The notes beneath the pieces were generated by a model. The model was not told the DNA's origin. It worked only from the letters and a program-made list of their open reading frames with translations, and did not search any database. A stretch of DNA of 64,000 bases from Balneolaceae bacterium (lineage in GTDB: Bacteria > Bacteroidota > Rhodothermia > Balneolales > Balneolaceae). Location: positions 1 through 64,000 of the forward strand of contig JAFIFB010000076.1 of the NCBI GenBank assembly GCA_020832285.1, in the 5' to 3' direction. Below, piece after piece: positions 9,285 to 20,746 of this stretch. Every line of letters begins with the position of its first letter. The stretch's first letter is position 1. Position numbers and translations under genes: made by a program.

Positions 9285-9842
9285 GACGCTAAGGATTATT
9301 TTAAGGGTGTAAAACAGTAGTTTTGCTGCAATTGGTTGAAGTTAACATGGGGAATTTCCCTTTAAGGTAAAAAATAAGAAAAATAAAGATAAGAGAATTT
9401 TGTTTCATTGCGTATGACTGATTTTCTATGTGGTTAAGAGGGAGTCTTTCAGGCCTGATCTACTTTTCGGTATTAAACGAATTTATTTTAGTTGAAGTGT
9501 ATGAGACTGGTTTTGATTATCTGAATTAACTGAATGGGATGATAACGAGTGTATTATCTATTTGAATTGAATAAGAAATTAATAATCCAGAATGGAGATA
9601 GATGCTGTTTTTACAGAAAGCATCTGCTTAATATCAGCTAAAATCAAAAAAAGTGCAGCTGTCACAGAATCAGCAAGCAGGCATTTCAAAAATAAAAAGT
9701 GCCAATTTTAAGCAGCGGAGCCTTTGATTTTTGAGCCAGAAGTGGCTACCTTTTAAAGCTGTTTAGAAAAATATATTTGTGTCATGTTCATTAACTGATG
9801 AACAGCTCTTTTCAATACATTACGATTAAAAAAACAGATTGA
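9285..9842. other. Intergenic upstream of atpD
   Basis: A 558-nt AT-rich gap between divergent genes. No reading frame, repeat or RNA gene recognised apart from the candidate atpD promoter listed separately. Confidence 0.4.
9772..9779 (+). promoter_or_regulatory. Candidate -7 element (TAnnTTTG) of atpD
   Basis: TATATTTG matches the Bacteroidota -7 consensus TAnnTTTG and would give a leader of about 55-60 nt before the atpD ATG. The expected -33 TTTG is not clear (TTTT about 20 nt upstream), so this is only a candidate. Confidence 0.3.
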
Positions 9843-11330
<1,488 letters not shown>

Positions 11331-11345
11331 AACGGGAGTCAAATC

Positions 11346-11753
11346 GTGATAAACAGATTTCACGCACAATTATTAACACCCGAAGGCCCTCTCTTTGAGG
11401 GAAAGGTTGAAAGCGTTCAGGTTCCCGGAATCAACGGGAATTTTCAGATGCTCTACAATCACGCGCCTATTGTTTCTGCACTTGCAATCGGTAAAATTTC
11501 CATTCAAACCGGCAAAAATGAAGAAATCATTTATGCTGTGAGTGGTGGTTTTGTGGAGATGAGTGACAACAAATGTACACTGCTTGCTGAAAAAGCGGAA
11601 CTCGCGAATGAGATCGATACGATTGAGGCACGTAAAGAGCGTGATAAATTGAAAAAACACCTCGCAACACTCAAGACTAACCGTGAAGATGCGGAAATTG
11701 AGCTGGCGATTGCAGAAAATCGTCTCAAAATTGCTGAGATATCAGCTAACTGA
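11346..11753 (+). CDS. atpC: F1Fo ATP synthase subunit epsilon
   Basis: 135 aa. The N-terminal beta-sandwich (LLTPEGPLFEGKVESVQVPG...GNFQMLYNHAPIVSAL) has the usual family signature. The C-terminal helical hairpin (about residues 85-135, Lys/Glu-rich) regulates rotation and ATP hydrolysis. It follows atpD directly and is closed by a clear terminator. The start codon appears to be GTG at 11346 (GTGATAAACAG). Confidence 0.95.
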   Translation: MINRFHAQLLTPEGPLFEGKVESVQVPGINGNFQMLYNHAPIVSALAIGKISIQTGKNEEIIYAVSGGFVEMSDNKCTLLAEKAELANEIDTIEARKERDKLKKHLATLKTNREDAEIELAIAENRLKIAEISAN

Positions 11754-11767
11754 GTATCAAATTAATT

Positions 11768-11805
11768 AAAAAGCCTGTGAGCTATTTGCTTGCAGGCTTT
11801 TTTTA
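11768..11805 (+). terminator. Rho-independent terminator of atpDC
   Basis: The stem AAAAGCCTG...CAGGCTTTT with a roughly 14-nt loop is followed by a run of T, 15 nt after the atpC stop codon. Confidence 0.8.
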
Positions 11806-11996
11806 TATACCCGCCTTATTACCAGCTGCCAGAAGTAACTATCTAAGGATTATTCAGATTTTGCCTTTGACGTAAGGAGTAAACAAATAGACTAACTTAT
11901 CGTATGAGGTAAGAATGATACCTTACTGCGTTGGTATTTAAACAGTTTTTAATTCTTGAGCAGTTCAATTCAAAAACATCTAAACAATAAATCATT

Positions 11997-14561
11997 ATGA
12001 TGGAAATTTTCAGCCATAATAAAATGAACCTGTTGGCAGTCGTGATTTTTTCATTGATTATTTCGGCTTGTGCCACATCTGAGAATACCGTTGATACTTC
12101 TGTTGAGCCAATGGAAGAAGAAACATCCGATTTTGAGCAAGCAATTGAAAAATCGATTGCTTATGAAGGCCTTTTTACGATCTACCAGGATACAACGAAT
12201 GGCTCTGTAAAGTTCGCGGTTCATGAAGATCAGATTGGACGGGAATATATTTATTTTGGAATGACACAGGATGGCGTTTTGGAGGCCGGGCATTTTCGTG
12301 GTCGATTTCAGGACAACAAAATCATCAAAATAAAGCGGTATTTCGACCGCATTGAGTTTGTACACGTTAACACCCGTTACCATTTTGATGAAGAGAATCC
12401 GCTCAGCCGTGCTTCATCAGCCAATATTTCAGACGCAGTTTTGCATTCAGCCTCGATTGAAGCGGAAGATGAAGAGAATGGTATTATTCTGATTGACGGT
12501 GACGGGCTATTTCTTTCAGAAAATCTGCATCAGATTAAACCAAGCCCCAGCATGCTGATGCTGCCGGGTCAATTTTCTCTTGGGAATTTAAGCCGTGAAA
12601 GGAGTAAATACGCCAAACTGAGAAGTTATCCCAAAAATACAGATGTGATTGTGGAGTATGTGTATGAATCCCCTCATGCATCCGGCTCCACCAGCAATGC
12701 TGTTACCGATGGCCGGGCTGTGACGATCGCTTTTCAGCATACTTTCATTGAAATGCCCGATAATGATTACGAACCGCGGTTTGACGACCCGAGAGTAGGG
12801 TATTTTACTACACAGGTGGATGACCAGATTTCAACAAGTGCCACACCTTACCGCGATATGATTCACCGCTGGCATCTCGTTAAAAAAGATCCGGATGCTG
12901 AACTGTCTGAACCGGTTGAGCCAATTGTGTGGTGGATCGAAAACACAACTCCTTACGAATTCCGGGAAACTATTAAAGAAGCTACACTTGCCTGGAATGA
13001 AGCCTTTGAAGCAGCAGGCTTTAAAAACGCTATTCAAGTGAAAGTGCAGCCCGATGATGCAGACTGGGAAGCCGGTGATATCCGCTACAATGTTCTTCGG
13101 TGGACCTCTTCTCCCGTACCGCCATTCGGAGGCTATGGGCCCAGTTTTGTAAATCCGCGAACCGGACAGATTTTAGGTGCTGATATCATGCTTGAATGGG
13201 CCTTTTTTACTAACCGGGTGAGAGAGGAGGATCTTTTTACGGATGATTCCTCTTTCGCGAATATTCTGGAAGCTGCGATGGATCCGATATTCTGTTCATT
13301 CGGACAACATATGCATCACAATAATTTGTTTGGGAAAAATACCCTCCAACTGTTAGATGCATCCGGTGATGAGCTGGCAGAGTTTCAGAAGGAAGCTCTC
13401 AGTATGCTGGTGCTTCATGAATTAGGACATACGTTTGCGCTGAACCATAATATGAAAGCGAGTACGCTTCATTCACCAGAAGATATTCATGACAGACAGC
13501 TTGCTGAAACCATTGGGCTCACCGGTTCGGTAATGGATTATGCTCCGGTAAATATTTCAGGAAACAGAGACGCGCAGGGGCAGTACTACCAGAACAAACC
13601 CGGTCCGTACGATATCTGGGCCATCCAGTACGGTTACGTAACTGTACCCGGCAATCCCGAAGCTGAGCAGTCAAAACTGGAAGAGATTTTATCGAGGTCT
13701 GCTGAGCCTGAACTTGCATTTGGAAACGATGCAGATGATATGCGTGCAGCCGGCCGCGGTATAGACCCGAGGATAATGATAGGGGATATGTCCAGCGATC
13801 CGATGGCTTACGGAGCAGAGCGGATTGAGCTGGTGAGGAAGCTGAAGGATGAGTTGATTGAAAAGTTTGGAACGCGTGAGGGGCAGTCGTACCAGGAACT
13901 GCGCAATGCATACACCATGCTGATGAACCAGTACGGTACCCAGGTAGGGGTGATTTCGAGACAGATTGGCGGAGTATATCGCGACCGGGCATTTATCGGA
14001 CAGGAAGGAGCAAGCAAGCCCTTTATTCCTGTTCCAGCAGATAAACAGAAACGGGCCATGAATTATCTGGCTGATTACCTTTTTGCACCTGATGCTTTTA
14101 ACACCAGTCACGAAGTGTATAACTATCTCCAGATTCAGCGACGGGGTTTTAACTTTATGGGCTCAAACGAAGATCCCAAAATTCACGACCAGGTGCTGAT
14201 CATGCAAAATAATGTACTGAACCACCTTCTTCATCAAAACACATTGCAAAGGCTGACAGATTCAAGGACATATGGCAATGAGTACAGTGTTGCCGATATG
14301 GTGAATGAGCTGACGAATGCTCTGTTTAATGCGGATGCACGAAGTAATGTGAACACATTCCGGCAAAATCTTCAGGTGGATTATGTGAAAAGATTGATCT
14401 CAATCACAGAAAATGATGTCTATGACCATGTTGCAAAATCTGCTGTTCTCTACAATCTTCAAAACATTCGTACAGTAAATGAAAACCGGGGAAATGTGAA
14501 TGCAGAAACCCGGGCACATGCCGCTCATATAAGGCAGATTATTGATAAGGCCCTGGAGTAA
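11997..14561 (+). CDS. Zinc-dependent metalloprotease lipoprotein (DUF5117/DUF4953 type)
   Basis: 854 aa. The lipoprotein signal ends SLIISAC (lipid Cys C25). The N-terminal region (about 45-300) matches the DUF5117/DUF5118 type of beta-rich domain. The met-zincin core holds H474-E475, H478 and H484 in HELGHTFALNH and a downstream SVMDYAPVN Met-turn. The third glycine of the usual HExxHxxGxxH is replaced by Ala, which may alter the active-site turn. The C-terminal half (about 600-854) is helical. It is likely surface- or periplasm-exposed, with unknown substrate. ATG codons at 11997 and 12000 are both possible starts. It is a single-gene unit with its own terminator. Confidence 0.88.
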   Translation: MMEIFSHNKMNLLAVVIFSLIISACATSENTVDTSVEPMEEETSDFEQAIEKSIAYEGLFTIYQDTTNGSVKFAVHEDQIGREYIYFGMTQDGVLEAGHFRGRFQDNKIIKIKRYFDRIEFVHVNTRYHFDEENPLSRASSANISDAVLHSASIEAEDEENGIILIDGDGLFLSENLHQIKPSPSMLMLPGQFSLGNLSRERSKYAKLRSYPKNTDVIVEYVYESPHASGSTSNAVTDGRAVTIAFQHTFIEMPDNDYEPRFDDPRVGYFTTQVDDQISTSATPYRDMIHRWHLVKKDPDAELSEPVEPIVWWIENTTPYEFRETIKEATLAWNEAFEAAGFKNAIQVKVQPDDADWEAGDIRYNVLRWTSSPVPPFGGYGPSFVNPRTGQILGADIMLEWAFFTNRVREEDLFTDDSSFANILEAAMDPIFCSFGQHMHHNNLFGKNTLQLLDASGDELAEFQKEALSMLVLHELGHTFALNHNMKASTLHSPEDIHDRQLAETIGLTGSVMDYAPVNISGNRDAQGQYYQNKPGPYDIWAIQYGYVTVPGNPEAEQSKLEEILSRSAEPELAFGNDADDMRAAGRGIDPRIMIGDMSSDPMAYGAERIELVRKLKDELIEKFGTREGQSYQELRNAYTMLMNQYGTQVGVISRQIGGVYRDRAFIGQEGASKPFIPVPADKQKRAMNYLADYLFAPDAFNTSHEVYNYLQIQRRGFNFMGSNEDPKIHDQVLIMQNNVLNHLLHQNTLQRLTDSRTYGNEYSVADMVNELTNALFNADARSNVNTFRQNLQVDYVKRLISITENDVYDHVAKSAVLYNLQNIRTVNENRGNVNAETRAHAAHIRQIIDKALE

Positions 14562-14590
14562 AAAAGGGATATAAAGTGCCGATTTTTTAC

Positions 14591-14617
14591 AAGCCTCACG
14601 AAAACGTGGGGCTTTTC
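14591..14617 (+). terminator. Terminator after the metalloprotease gene
   Basis: AAGCCTCACG-aaaa-CGTGGGGCTT (one G-T wobble) followed by TTTC, 30 nt after the stop codon. Confidence 0.7.
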
Positions 14618-14734
14618 TGTTTATAAAGTATTTAGATTGTACATTTTCCGTTCACAACACCCGAGTCTTTGAGAAACAGGCCCCGCGCCTCGCAAGAGTT
14701 GATGAAGTACATCTTTATCTGTTTGAATAAAACA

Positions 14735-14780
14735 AACTGACAGCGACCCCACGGGGCACCCACCGGATCTGTCAGCGTCG
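14735..14780. repeat. CTGTCAG/CTGACAG hairpin repeat, copy 2
   Basis: CTGACAG at 14737-14743 faces CTGTCAG at 14769-14775, with GACCCC/CGGGGC-like words between. The flanks (GATCTGTCAGCGT) match copies 1 and 3. The rest of the gap 14562-15324 (763 nt) holds no recognisable gene. Confidence 0.5.
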
Positions 14781-15324
14781 TGAACAAAAAAAAACTATTT
14801 GTGACGTTGATTCCGAATCACCGAAAGAAAGAACCAGATGGAGCAGGATCAGAAAAACACTGGCACCGGGCACACCGACTGGTCGTTAACGTATTGAAGA
14901 AATGATCACAGGTCCATCATGTTCATTCAGCGTGATAAGTGTTATATCTGTTATAAAATGCTGCCAACGCATCGTTGAAAATACAAAGCTTGTTCTGCGA
15001 AATGTTCCAGATCCCCGATGTTTCAACGCAGTAGAGGTTTAGGAGATAAGGTGCTCATGCCAGCTGATTCAGGCCGGATAAAATATAGCTTAAAAGATTT
15101 TCACTTATTGAAGTCTGTAAAGTTTTGCTTTCATTTTTTTTATTGAAAATTACGGGATAACTTTTCTTGTGGGATGCCTTGCCATTAAGTAGTTTTTGTC
15201 GAATGGAGCAGTTCATATTAGTGGTATTAATTTACAATTTATTACATTTACTTGATATAGTAATTTGTTGATTAAAAGTGAAAGTATTGGTGCATGTGTC
15301 ATTTTGAAATCTCTCTGATTCTCT

Positions 15325-15873
15325 ATGAAGTTATATTTGGACATTAAAAAGCTGCAAGATCTTAAAAACGGAGATAAAGAAGCATTTGAAAAAATCTACT
15401 GGATGTACCGAAAGCCGGTTTATGGTATGGCCTATCGTTATTTGAAAGTGCACGAACTTGCAGAAGATGCTGTCCAGGACGTGTTTTTTAAACTTTGGGA
15501 AAAAAGAGAGACCCTGAATGTTGAAAAACCTTTTGAACCATTTCTGTTCAGTATTTTAAAAAATCATGTGTTAAACATGATTAAAATGAAAAAAAGAAGA
15601 ATCCTGCGTCAATTTGAATACACAAAAATGAATTCAAATAAAGGAAAAGAAACGGATGAGGATGTCATTTATTCAGATACAGAGCGTATTGTCCAGGAAG
15701 GGTTGAGCTTGTTGCCGGAGGGCAAGCAGCTTGTGTTTAAAATGAAACGAATCGATGGCTATTCTAACAAAGAAATTGCAAGAGAACTGGACATTTCTGT
15801 GCACACTGTGAAATCGCAAATCTACAAAGCCAGTAAGTTCTTACGCACATTTGTAAAGGCGCAAGAGGATTGA
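15325..15873 (+). CDS. ECF-type RNA polymerase sigma factor
   Basis: 182 aa sigma-70 region 2 plus region 4 protein of the Bacteroidota expansion type. Region 2 is DKEAFEKIYWMYRKPVYGMAYRYLK with HELAEDAVQDVFFKLWEKRE. Region 4 carries the helix-turn-helix SNKEIARELDISVHTVKSQIYKA. It precedes fecR, susC and susD on the same strand and is expected to transcribe them when released by the FecR anti-sigma protein. The 281-nt gap before fecR suggests fecR has its own, possibly sigma-dependent, promoter. Confidence 0.93.
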   Translation: MKLYLDIKKLQDLKNGDKEAFEKIYWMYRKPVYGMAYRYLKVHELAEDAVQDVFFKLWEKRETLNVEKPFEPFLFSILKNHVLNMIKMKKRRILRQFEYTKMNSNKGKETDEDVIYSDTERIVQEGLSLLPEGKQLVFKMKRIDGYSNKEIARELDISVHTVKSQIYKASKFLRTFVKAQED

Positions 15874-16122
15874 TTTTACATGATCTGACCTTAGTATATG
15901 ACCAGATAAACACGGATATTTTACCTGTGAATAGGTTGTTCATAATGTAACTTTTGAATACCATACATTCTATTCTCCTTTTTGAGGATTATTTTCCTTG
16001 GTGAGTTATCTGAACAAAATTCAGTCATTTCAGCAGATAATCAGATAAGTTTATTTACCGGCTGGTAATCCACCTGATATTATTTTAAAAAAAGCGGCAT
16101 ACGTTTTTCAATTGGTGTTGTA

Positions 16123-16136
16123 GTATTTAAAAATAC
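16123..16136 (+). promoter_or_regulatory. Short palindrome upstream of fecR
   Basis: GTATTT-aa-AAATAC is a perfect 6-bp inverted repeat 18 nt before the fecR ATG. It could be an operator or a leader hairpin. Function is unproven. Confidence 0.3.
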
Positions 16137-16154
16137 CAGCACGGAAAGTCGCCA

Positions 16155-17165
16155 ATGAAAATCGATAAACAGTGGATTGAAAAATATTTTGATGGAACTG
16201 CTTCGCAGGAAGAAGCGGATAAAATTCTGCACTGGTTTCAGACAAAGGAAGGCCGCGAATTTCTGAACCAGCGTTTCGAGGATGATATAAATAATGAAGT
16301 AAATGCTTTTTGGCAGGACTCCTCGGAAGGTGTCAAAAGCCTGAATAAAATTCATTCCAGAATTAATGCTTCAGAAAGAGTCGGGAGCAGGAAATATTCA
16401 AGAAGAAGTTCATCTGTTTGGGCAGTTGCAGCTTGTATTGCATTTTTGATTGCAACAGTTGTTGTTTGGGAATTTCAAAATGGTTTTGGAACATCGGGTT
16501 ATGATGGTCCGGCTGTATCACTCTATTCTACAACGGATTCTGAACACAGGGTTATCACTATGTCTGATGGATCAAGAGTAAGGCTCAATGAAAATTCAGA
16601 AATTGAAATTCCCGATTATTTTACTCCCGAACTGCGTTCCGTGCGTATTCGCGGAGAAGCCTTTTTTGAGATAAGTCCAGATGAGGCCCGGCCATTTGTG
16701 GTAAATGCCGATGAAACTCAAATTCAGGTGTTGGGTACGGCGTTTATGGTTCGTTCAGCCACACCTTCCCAAAAAACAATGGTGGCAGTCAGAGAGGGCA
16801 AGATATCTTTCGGAGCTTCAGGTATGAGCACTGAAGCTCATAAAATTTTAGAAAAAAATATGATTGGTTTCTACGATCGTGACATTAATGATGTGACTGT
16901 TGAGGAAATCGCCATAACCAACTATTTGACCTGGATGCACGGGCGGGTCATTTTCGACAGAACTCCATTCCCGGAAGTGTTAAGACAATTGGTGCATATT
17001 TATAACATCGAACATGAAGTAGCCGATGAAGAGATCAATAATCTTGTATTAACGGCTGATTTTTCTGAACGGTCGTTAGACAATGTCCTTGAAACCATTG
17101 CGCATTCACTTGGTATTCGGTCGGTGCGCAACGGAGATATTGTAAAATGGAGCGCAAACCAATAA
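16155..17165 (+). CDS. FecR-family anti-sigma factor / signal transducer
   Basis: 336 aa. The cytoplasmic N-terminal part (1-86, KIDKQWIEKYFDGTASQEEADKI) would bind the sigma factor. One membrane helix lies at about 87-106. The periplasmic FecR domain follows (about 135-240: DGSRVRLNENSEIEIP, VRIRGEAFFEI, PFVVNADETQIQVLGTAF). The C-terminal DUF4974-like region (about 260-336) would contact the STN domain of the receptor. It sits between the ECF sigma gene and susC, the standard order for trans-envelope signalling. ATG at 16155. Confidence 0.93.
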   Translation: MKIDKQWIEKYFDGTASQEEADKILHWFQTKEGREFLNQRFEDDINNEVNAFWQDSSEGVKSLNKIHSRINASERVGSRKYSRRSSSVWAVAACIAFLIATVVVWEFQNGFGTSGYDGPAVSLYSTTDSEHRVITMSDGSRVRLNENSEIEIPDYFTPELRSVRIRGEAFFEISPDEARPFVVNADETQIQVLGTAFMVRSATPSQKTMVAVREGKISFGASGMSTEAHKILEKNMIGFYDRDINDVTVEEIAITNYLTWMHGRVIFDRTPFPEVLRQLVHIYNIEHEVADEEINNLVLTADFSERSLDNVLETIAHSLGIRSVRNGDIVKWSANQ

Positions 17166-17263
17166 CAACCTTCAGTAAGGCTGATACGAATCAGCTAATT
17201 GAGTTGATAATAAAACAATAAAGCAGAAAAACTTAAACAAACAAAAACCCAAATCTACCAGCT

Positions 17264-20200
17264 ATGAGCAAACATACAGATACATTAAGCTACGAAAGTG
17301 GATTGGGGGGATTCCGAAAGATTTTCAGGTTTCCGCACCCCAATAGGCTCTTTAAAAGGTGGAGTGCGATGGCACTGGCGGTTCTACTTATCTCAATAAG
17401 TGGATTCGGTACTTCTGCCCTCGCATTCGGCCAAGATACAGATGAACGATATATTGCAAGTGAACTTCATAACTCACTTCGGTTAATTACACTTGACCTG
17501 GAAGATGTAAGCTTTGAAGAGGCTTTAAGCAAAATTGCAGAAGAAGCAAGCATCGGGCTTTCCTACGATGCTAATTTACTCCCTGAGAAAAGCGTTTCCA
17601 TGAAAATTGAAAATGCTTTGGTAATGCAGGCTGTAAATGCTCTTTTAAATGGAACAGGCCTTCAGGCTGCTGCAACGCCCAACGGCAGCACACTCATGAT
17701 CGAAAAAGCTGAAGCAGAAATTGAGTTATTCCAGGATATAACAGGACGTGTTACCGATGCAACAACCGGTGAACCCCTCATTGGTGTTACCATTATGGTG
17801 GTAGATACTAATGTGGGAACAACAACCGATTCAGACGGAACCTTCTCCCTGAGTATACCAGATAATGCCCAGACGTTAAGGGTTTCTTACATAGGATATC
17901 TTGCACAGGAGGTTCCTATTGGTGACCAAACGCAGTTTGATATTCAATTAAGTGCAGATGTAGCCCAGCTCGATGACCTTGTTGTTGTGGGGTATGGAGT
18001 GCAGAGACGATCCGAAATTACCGGATCGGTTGGTATCGTTACTGCAGATGATCTTACCCCAACCTCTTTTAATGCACTTCAGGGTCTGAGAGGAAAGGTT
18101 GCAGGTGTTAATATTTTTACGAATTCGGGAGCTCCTGCCGGAAGTAACAGAGTCGTTATCCGCGGAACCGGTTCACTCACTGCTTCAACCGACCCGCTTT
18201 TTGTTGTGGATGGAGTAGCTATGGAAGATGGAATCAATTTTCTGAATCCCAACGATATCGAAAGTATCGAGGTGCTGAAAGATGCATCAGCCACTGCGAT
18301 TTATGGTGCCCGCGGCGCCAACGGTGTTGTTCTCGTGTCAACTACACGAGGGGGTACCGGAGATCGGATTGACGTTGGATATGACACAAATATGAGTCTT
18401 GGCAGAATGAGAGGCCGGATGGATGTGATGAATGCGGAAGAATTCATGGAAGTACAGAGAATCGGTTTGCAGAATGTTCCTCTTTTCGATCCGGAAATCG
18501 ATCAGGCGCCTGTTGTGGATTTTCACGGGCTCGACCCAGAGTTATTTGATGCGAACGGTAATCCAATCTATGACACCGACTGGCAGCGTGAAGCAACGAG
18601 AACAGCTTTTTCACAAGATCATAACTTGAGAATTCAGGGCGGAACCGACCGTTCTTCTCTTGGTGCTGTACTGAACTATACTAACCGTGAGGGAATTCTT
18701 CTTAACTCCTATATGAACCGGGCCAGCCTGAAAGTAACCTATGATGTAACACCACGCGACTGGCTGCGATTAGGGACCAATGTAACCTTCAGCCGAATCG
18801 GTGAAAATCACGTGGAAGAAGGCGGGGGCGGACAAGATGTGCGCAGAACCATGATTGAAATGGCACCCATCTATCCAATTACCTGGCCTGAAGGTACTCA
18901 GCGACAAGGACAGTGGAGTAATCAGACACATTCGAATTCTTTAACTCTTGAGGGTCAGGCCAATCCGGTTCACAGGCTGAAAGAGGAAGATCGTCTTCGG
19001 GACAGAAATCAGCTTTTTGGGAATACTTATCTTGCTGTTCAGATCAACCCGAATCTCGAATTCCGTACACAGCTCGGCATTAACTCCGAACAGTATGAGG
19101 AGAGAAGGTATCGGCCAAGTGATATGATTGCTGCAGGTGCACCCGATGGGATTGCCAATTACAGCACTAATGAGATGTTCTACTGGCAAAGTGAAAACTA
19201 TCTTACCTACGAGCAGGATTTCGAAAATTCGAGACTCTCAGCTGTACTGGGAGCAAGCTGGCAGGAGCGTCAGTTCCGTAGTTTTAGCCAGCAAGTAAGA
19301 GGTTTTGCCGATGATTTCTTCCGATTCAATAACTTTGGAGCAGCTACCAATGTAAGCTCACCAAGTTCAAATGCATTTGAGTGGACCCTGAATTCTTACT
19401 TTAACAGAATTACCTACTCTTATGATGACACTTATACACTCACATTTACAAGCCGTCTGGATGGCTCTTCCAGGTTCGGTGCCGATTCCAAATGGGGTTT
19501 CTTCCCGTCAGCAGGTTTCTCGTGGCTGGTTTCGAACGAAGATTTCATGCAAAATGCAGGCTTCGTAGATATGCTGCGTTTAAGAACATCTTATGGTATC
19601 ACTGGAAATACAGAGATTGGAGTATTCCAGTCATTGGCAACGATTGGTTCCGGTACCACACTTATAGGTGGGGAACGACGCTCAACAGCGTTTACAACCC
19701 GCTTGCCAAATCCGGATCTCGAGTGGGAAAAAACATACCAGTTTAATGTGGGTATGGATGCCAATTTCTTTAACCAGGGATTGTCTCTTGAAGTTGACTT
19801 TTATCACAGGCTTACCACAGACCTGCTTCTGGATCGCCCGGTTCCTGCAACAACTGGCTTTACAGTTATTCAGGATAACATTGGTGCGGTATCCAACCAG
19901 GGTTTTGATGTTATGCTTACTACGCAAAATGTCAGAACACGCGATTTTTTCTGGTCAACTACCCTCAACTTTAATTATAACCGAAACCGGGTAGAGCGTC
20001 TCGGAGCCGGTGGTGAAGATATTTTTCCCGGTCCAAACTGGGTATCAGGAAGCCAAACCATCCTTCGAGTGGGTGAACCGGTTGGTAACTTCTATGGTTT
20101 TATACGACATGGAACATGGGGAACCGATGAAGTTGAAGAAGCCGCTGCCGTAGGTGCTATTCCCGGAGAAGCCAAGCGTTCGGAAGACCGGACTATCATT

Positions 20201-20725
20201 GGTAACGGACTTCCGGACTTTACAGGAAGCTTCATCAATAGTGTAAACTTCCGTAATTTAGATTTTCTGGTGGACCTCCAGTTTGTGCTCGGAAGCGATA
20301 TCATGCAGCAGTACCTGCACACAGCTGAAGACAGGCAAGCACTTACCAACGGCTTGAGAACTCAGTTACACAACGCCTGGACTGAAGACAATCAGAATAC
20401 GATGTATCAGCGAATCAGGCATCAGCCCCGTTCCGGTCAGAATACCCAGGCCGACAGCCACTGGATTGTTGACGGTTCGTACCTGCGAGGAAATCTGATC
20501 CAGGTTGGGTACAACTTCGATCAGTCCACTCTTGCTCGTTTAGGTCTCAATCAACTGAGGGTAGCACTGAGTGTTGAAAATGCATTTGTAATTCATTCAA
20601 GTGACTTCAAAGGGCATGATCCCGAAGCTACTTCATGGGGTGGAAATATCCACGCACAAAACATTTTCTTCTATCAGTATCCAAGACCGAGAACCGCTTC
20701 CCTTGGAATCAGATTACAATTTTAA
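17264..20725 (+). CDS. SusC/RagA TonB-linked outer membrane receptor with STN domain
   Basis: 1153 aa. A long cationic N-terminus leads to a signal peptide ending SALAFGQ near residue 56. Domains in order: STN signalling domain (about 65-130, LDLEDVSFEEALSKIAEEA), carboxypeptidase-regulatory-like domain (about 155-240, ITGRVTDATTGEPLIGV), plug (about 250-370, GYGVQRRSEITGSV and VLKDASATAIYGARGANGVVLV), and a large beta-barrel ending in Phe (ASLGIRLQF). It imports a bulky ligand captured by SusD using TonB energy. The STN domain matches the upstream FecR/ECF pair, so the receptor itself should sense substrate. No degrading enzyme lies next to it, so the substrate is unknown. Confidence 0.95.
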   Translation: MSKHTDTLSYESGLGGFRKIFRFPHPNRLFKRWSAMALAVLLISISGFGTSALAFGQDTDERYIASELHNSLRLITLDLEDVSFEEALSKIAEEASIGLSYDANLLPEKSVSMKIENALVMQAVNALLNGTGLQAAATPNGSTLMIEKAEAEIELFQDITGRVTDATTGEPLIGVTIMVVDTNVGTTTDSDGTFSLSIPDNAQTLRVSYIGYLAQEVPIGDQTQFDIQLSADVAQLDDLVVVGYGVQRRSEITGSVGIVTADDLTPTSFNALQGLRGKVAGVNIFTNSGAPAGSNRVVIRGTGSLTASTDPLFVVDGVAMEDGINFLNPNDIESIEVLKDASATAIYGARGANGVVLVSTTRGGTGDRIDVGYDTNMSLGRMRGRMDVMNAEEFMEVQRIGLQNVPLFDPEIDQAPVVDFHGLDPELFDANGNPIYDTDWQREATRTAFSQDHNLRIQGGTDRSSLGAVLNYTNREGILLNSYMNRASLKVTYDVTPRDWLRLGTNVTFSRIGENHVEEGGGGQDVRRTMIEMAPIYPITWPEGTQRQGQWSNQTHSNSLTLEGQANPVHRLKEEDRLRDRNQLFGNTYLAVQINPNLEFRTQLGINSEQYEERRYRPSDMIAAGAPDGIANYSTNEMFYWQSENYLTYEQDFENSRLSAVLGASWQERQFRSFSQQVRGFADDFFRFNNFGAATNVSSPSSNAFEWTLNSYFNRITYSYDDTYTLTFTSRLDGSSRFGADSKWGFFPSAGFSWLVSNEDFMQNAGFVDMLRLRTSYGITGNTEIGVFQSLATIGSGTTLIGGERRSTAFTTRLPNPDLEWEKTYQFNVGMDANFFNQGLSLEVDFYHRLTTDLLLDRPVPATTGFTVIQDNIGAVSNQGFDVMLTTQNVRTRDFFWSTTLNFNYNRNRVERLGAGGEDIFPGPNWVSGSQTILRVGEPVGNFYGFIRHGTWGTDEVEEAAAVGAIPGEAKRSEDRTIIGNGLPDFTGSFINSVNFRNLDFLVDLQFVLGSDIMQQYLHTAEDRQALTNGLRTQLHNAWTEDNQNTMYQRIRHQPRSGQNTQADSHWIVDGSYLRGNLIQVGYNFDQSTLARLGLNQLRVALSVENAFVIHSSDFKGHDPEATSWGGNIHAQNIFFYQYPRPRTASLGIRLQF

Positions 20726-20746
20726 ACAGGTTAAACTCACAGTATT

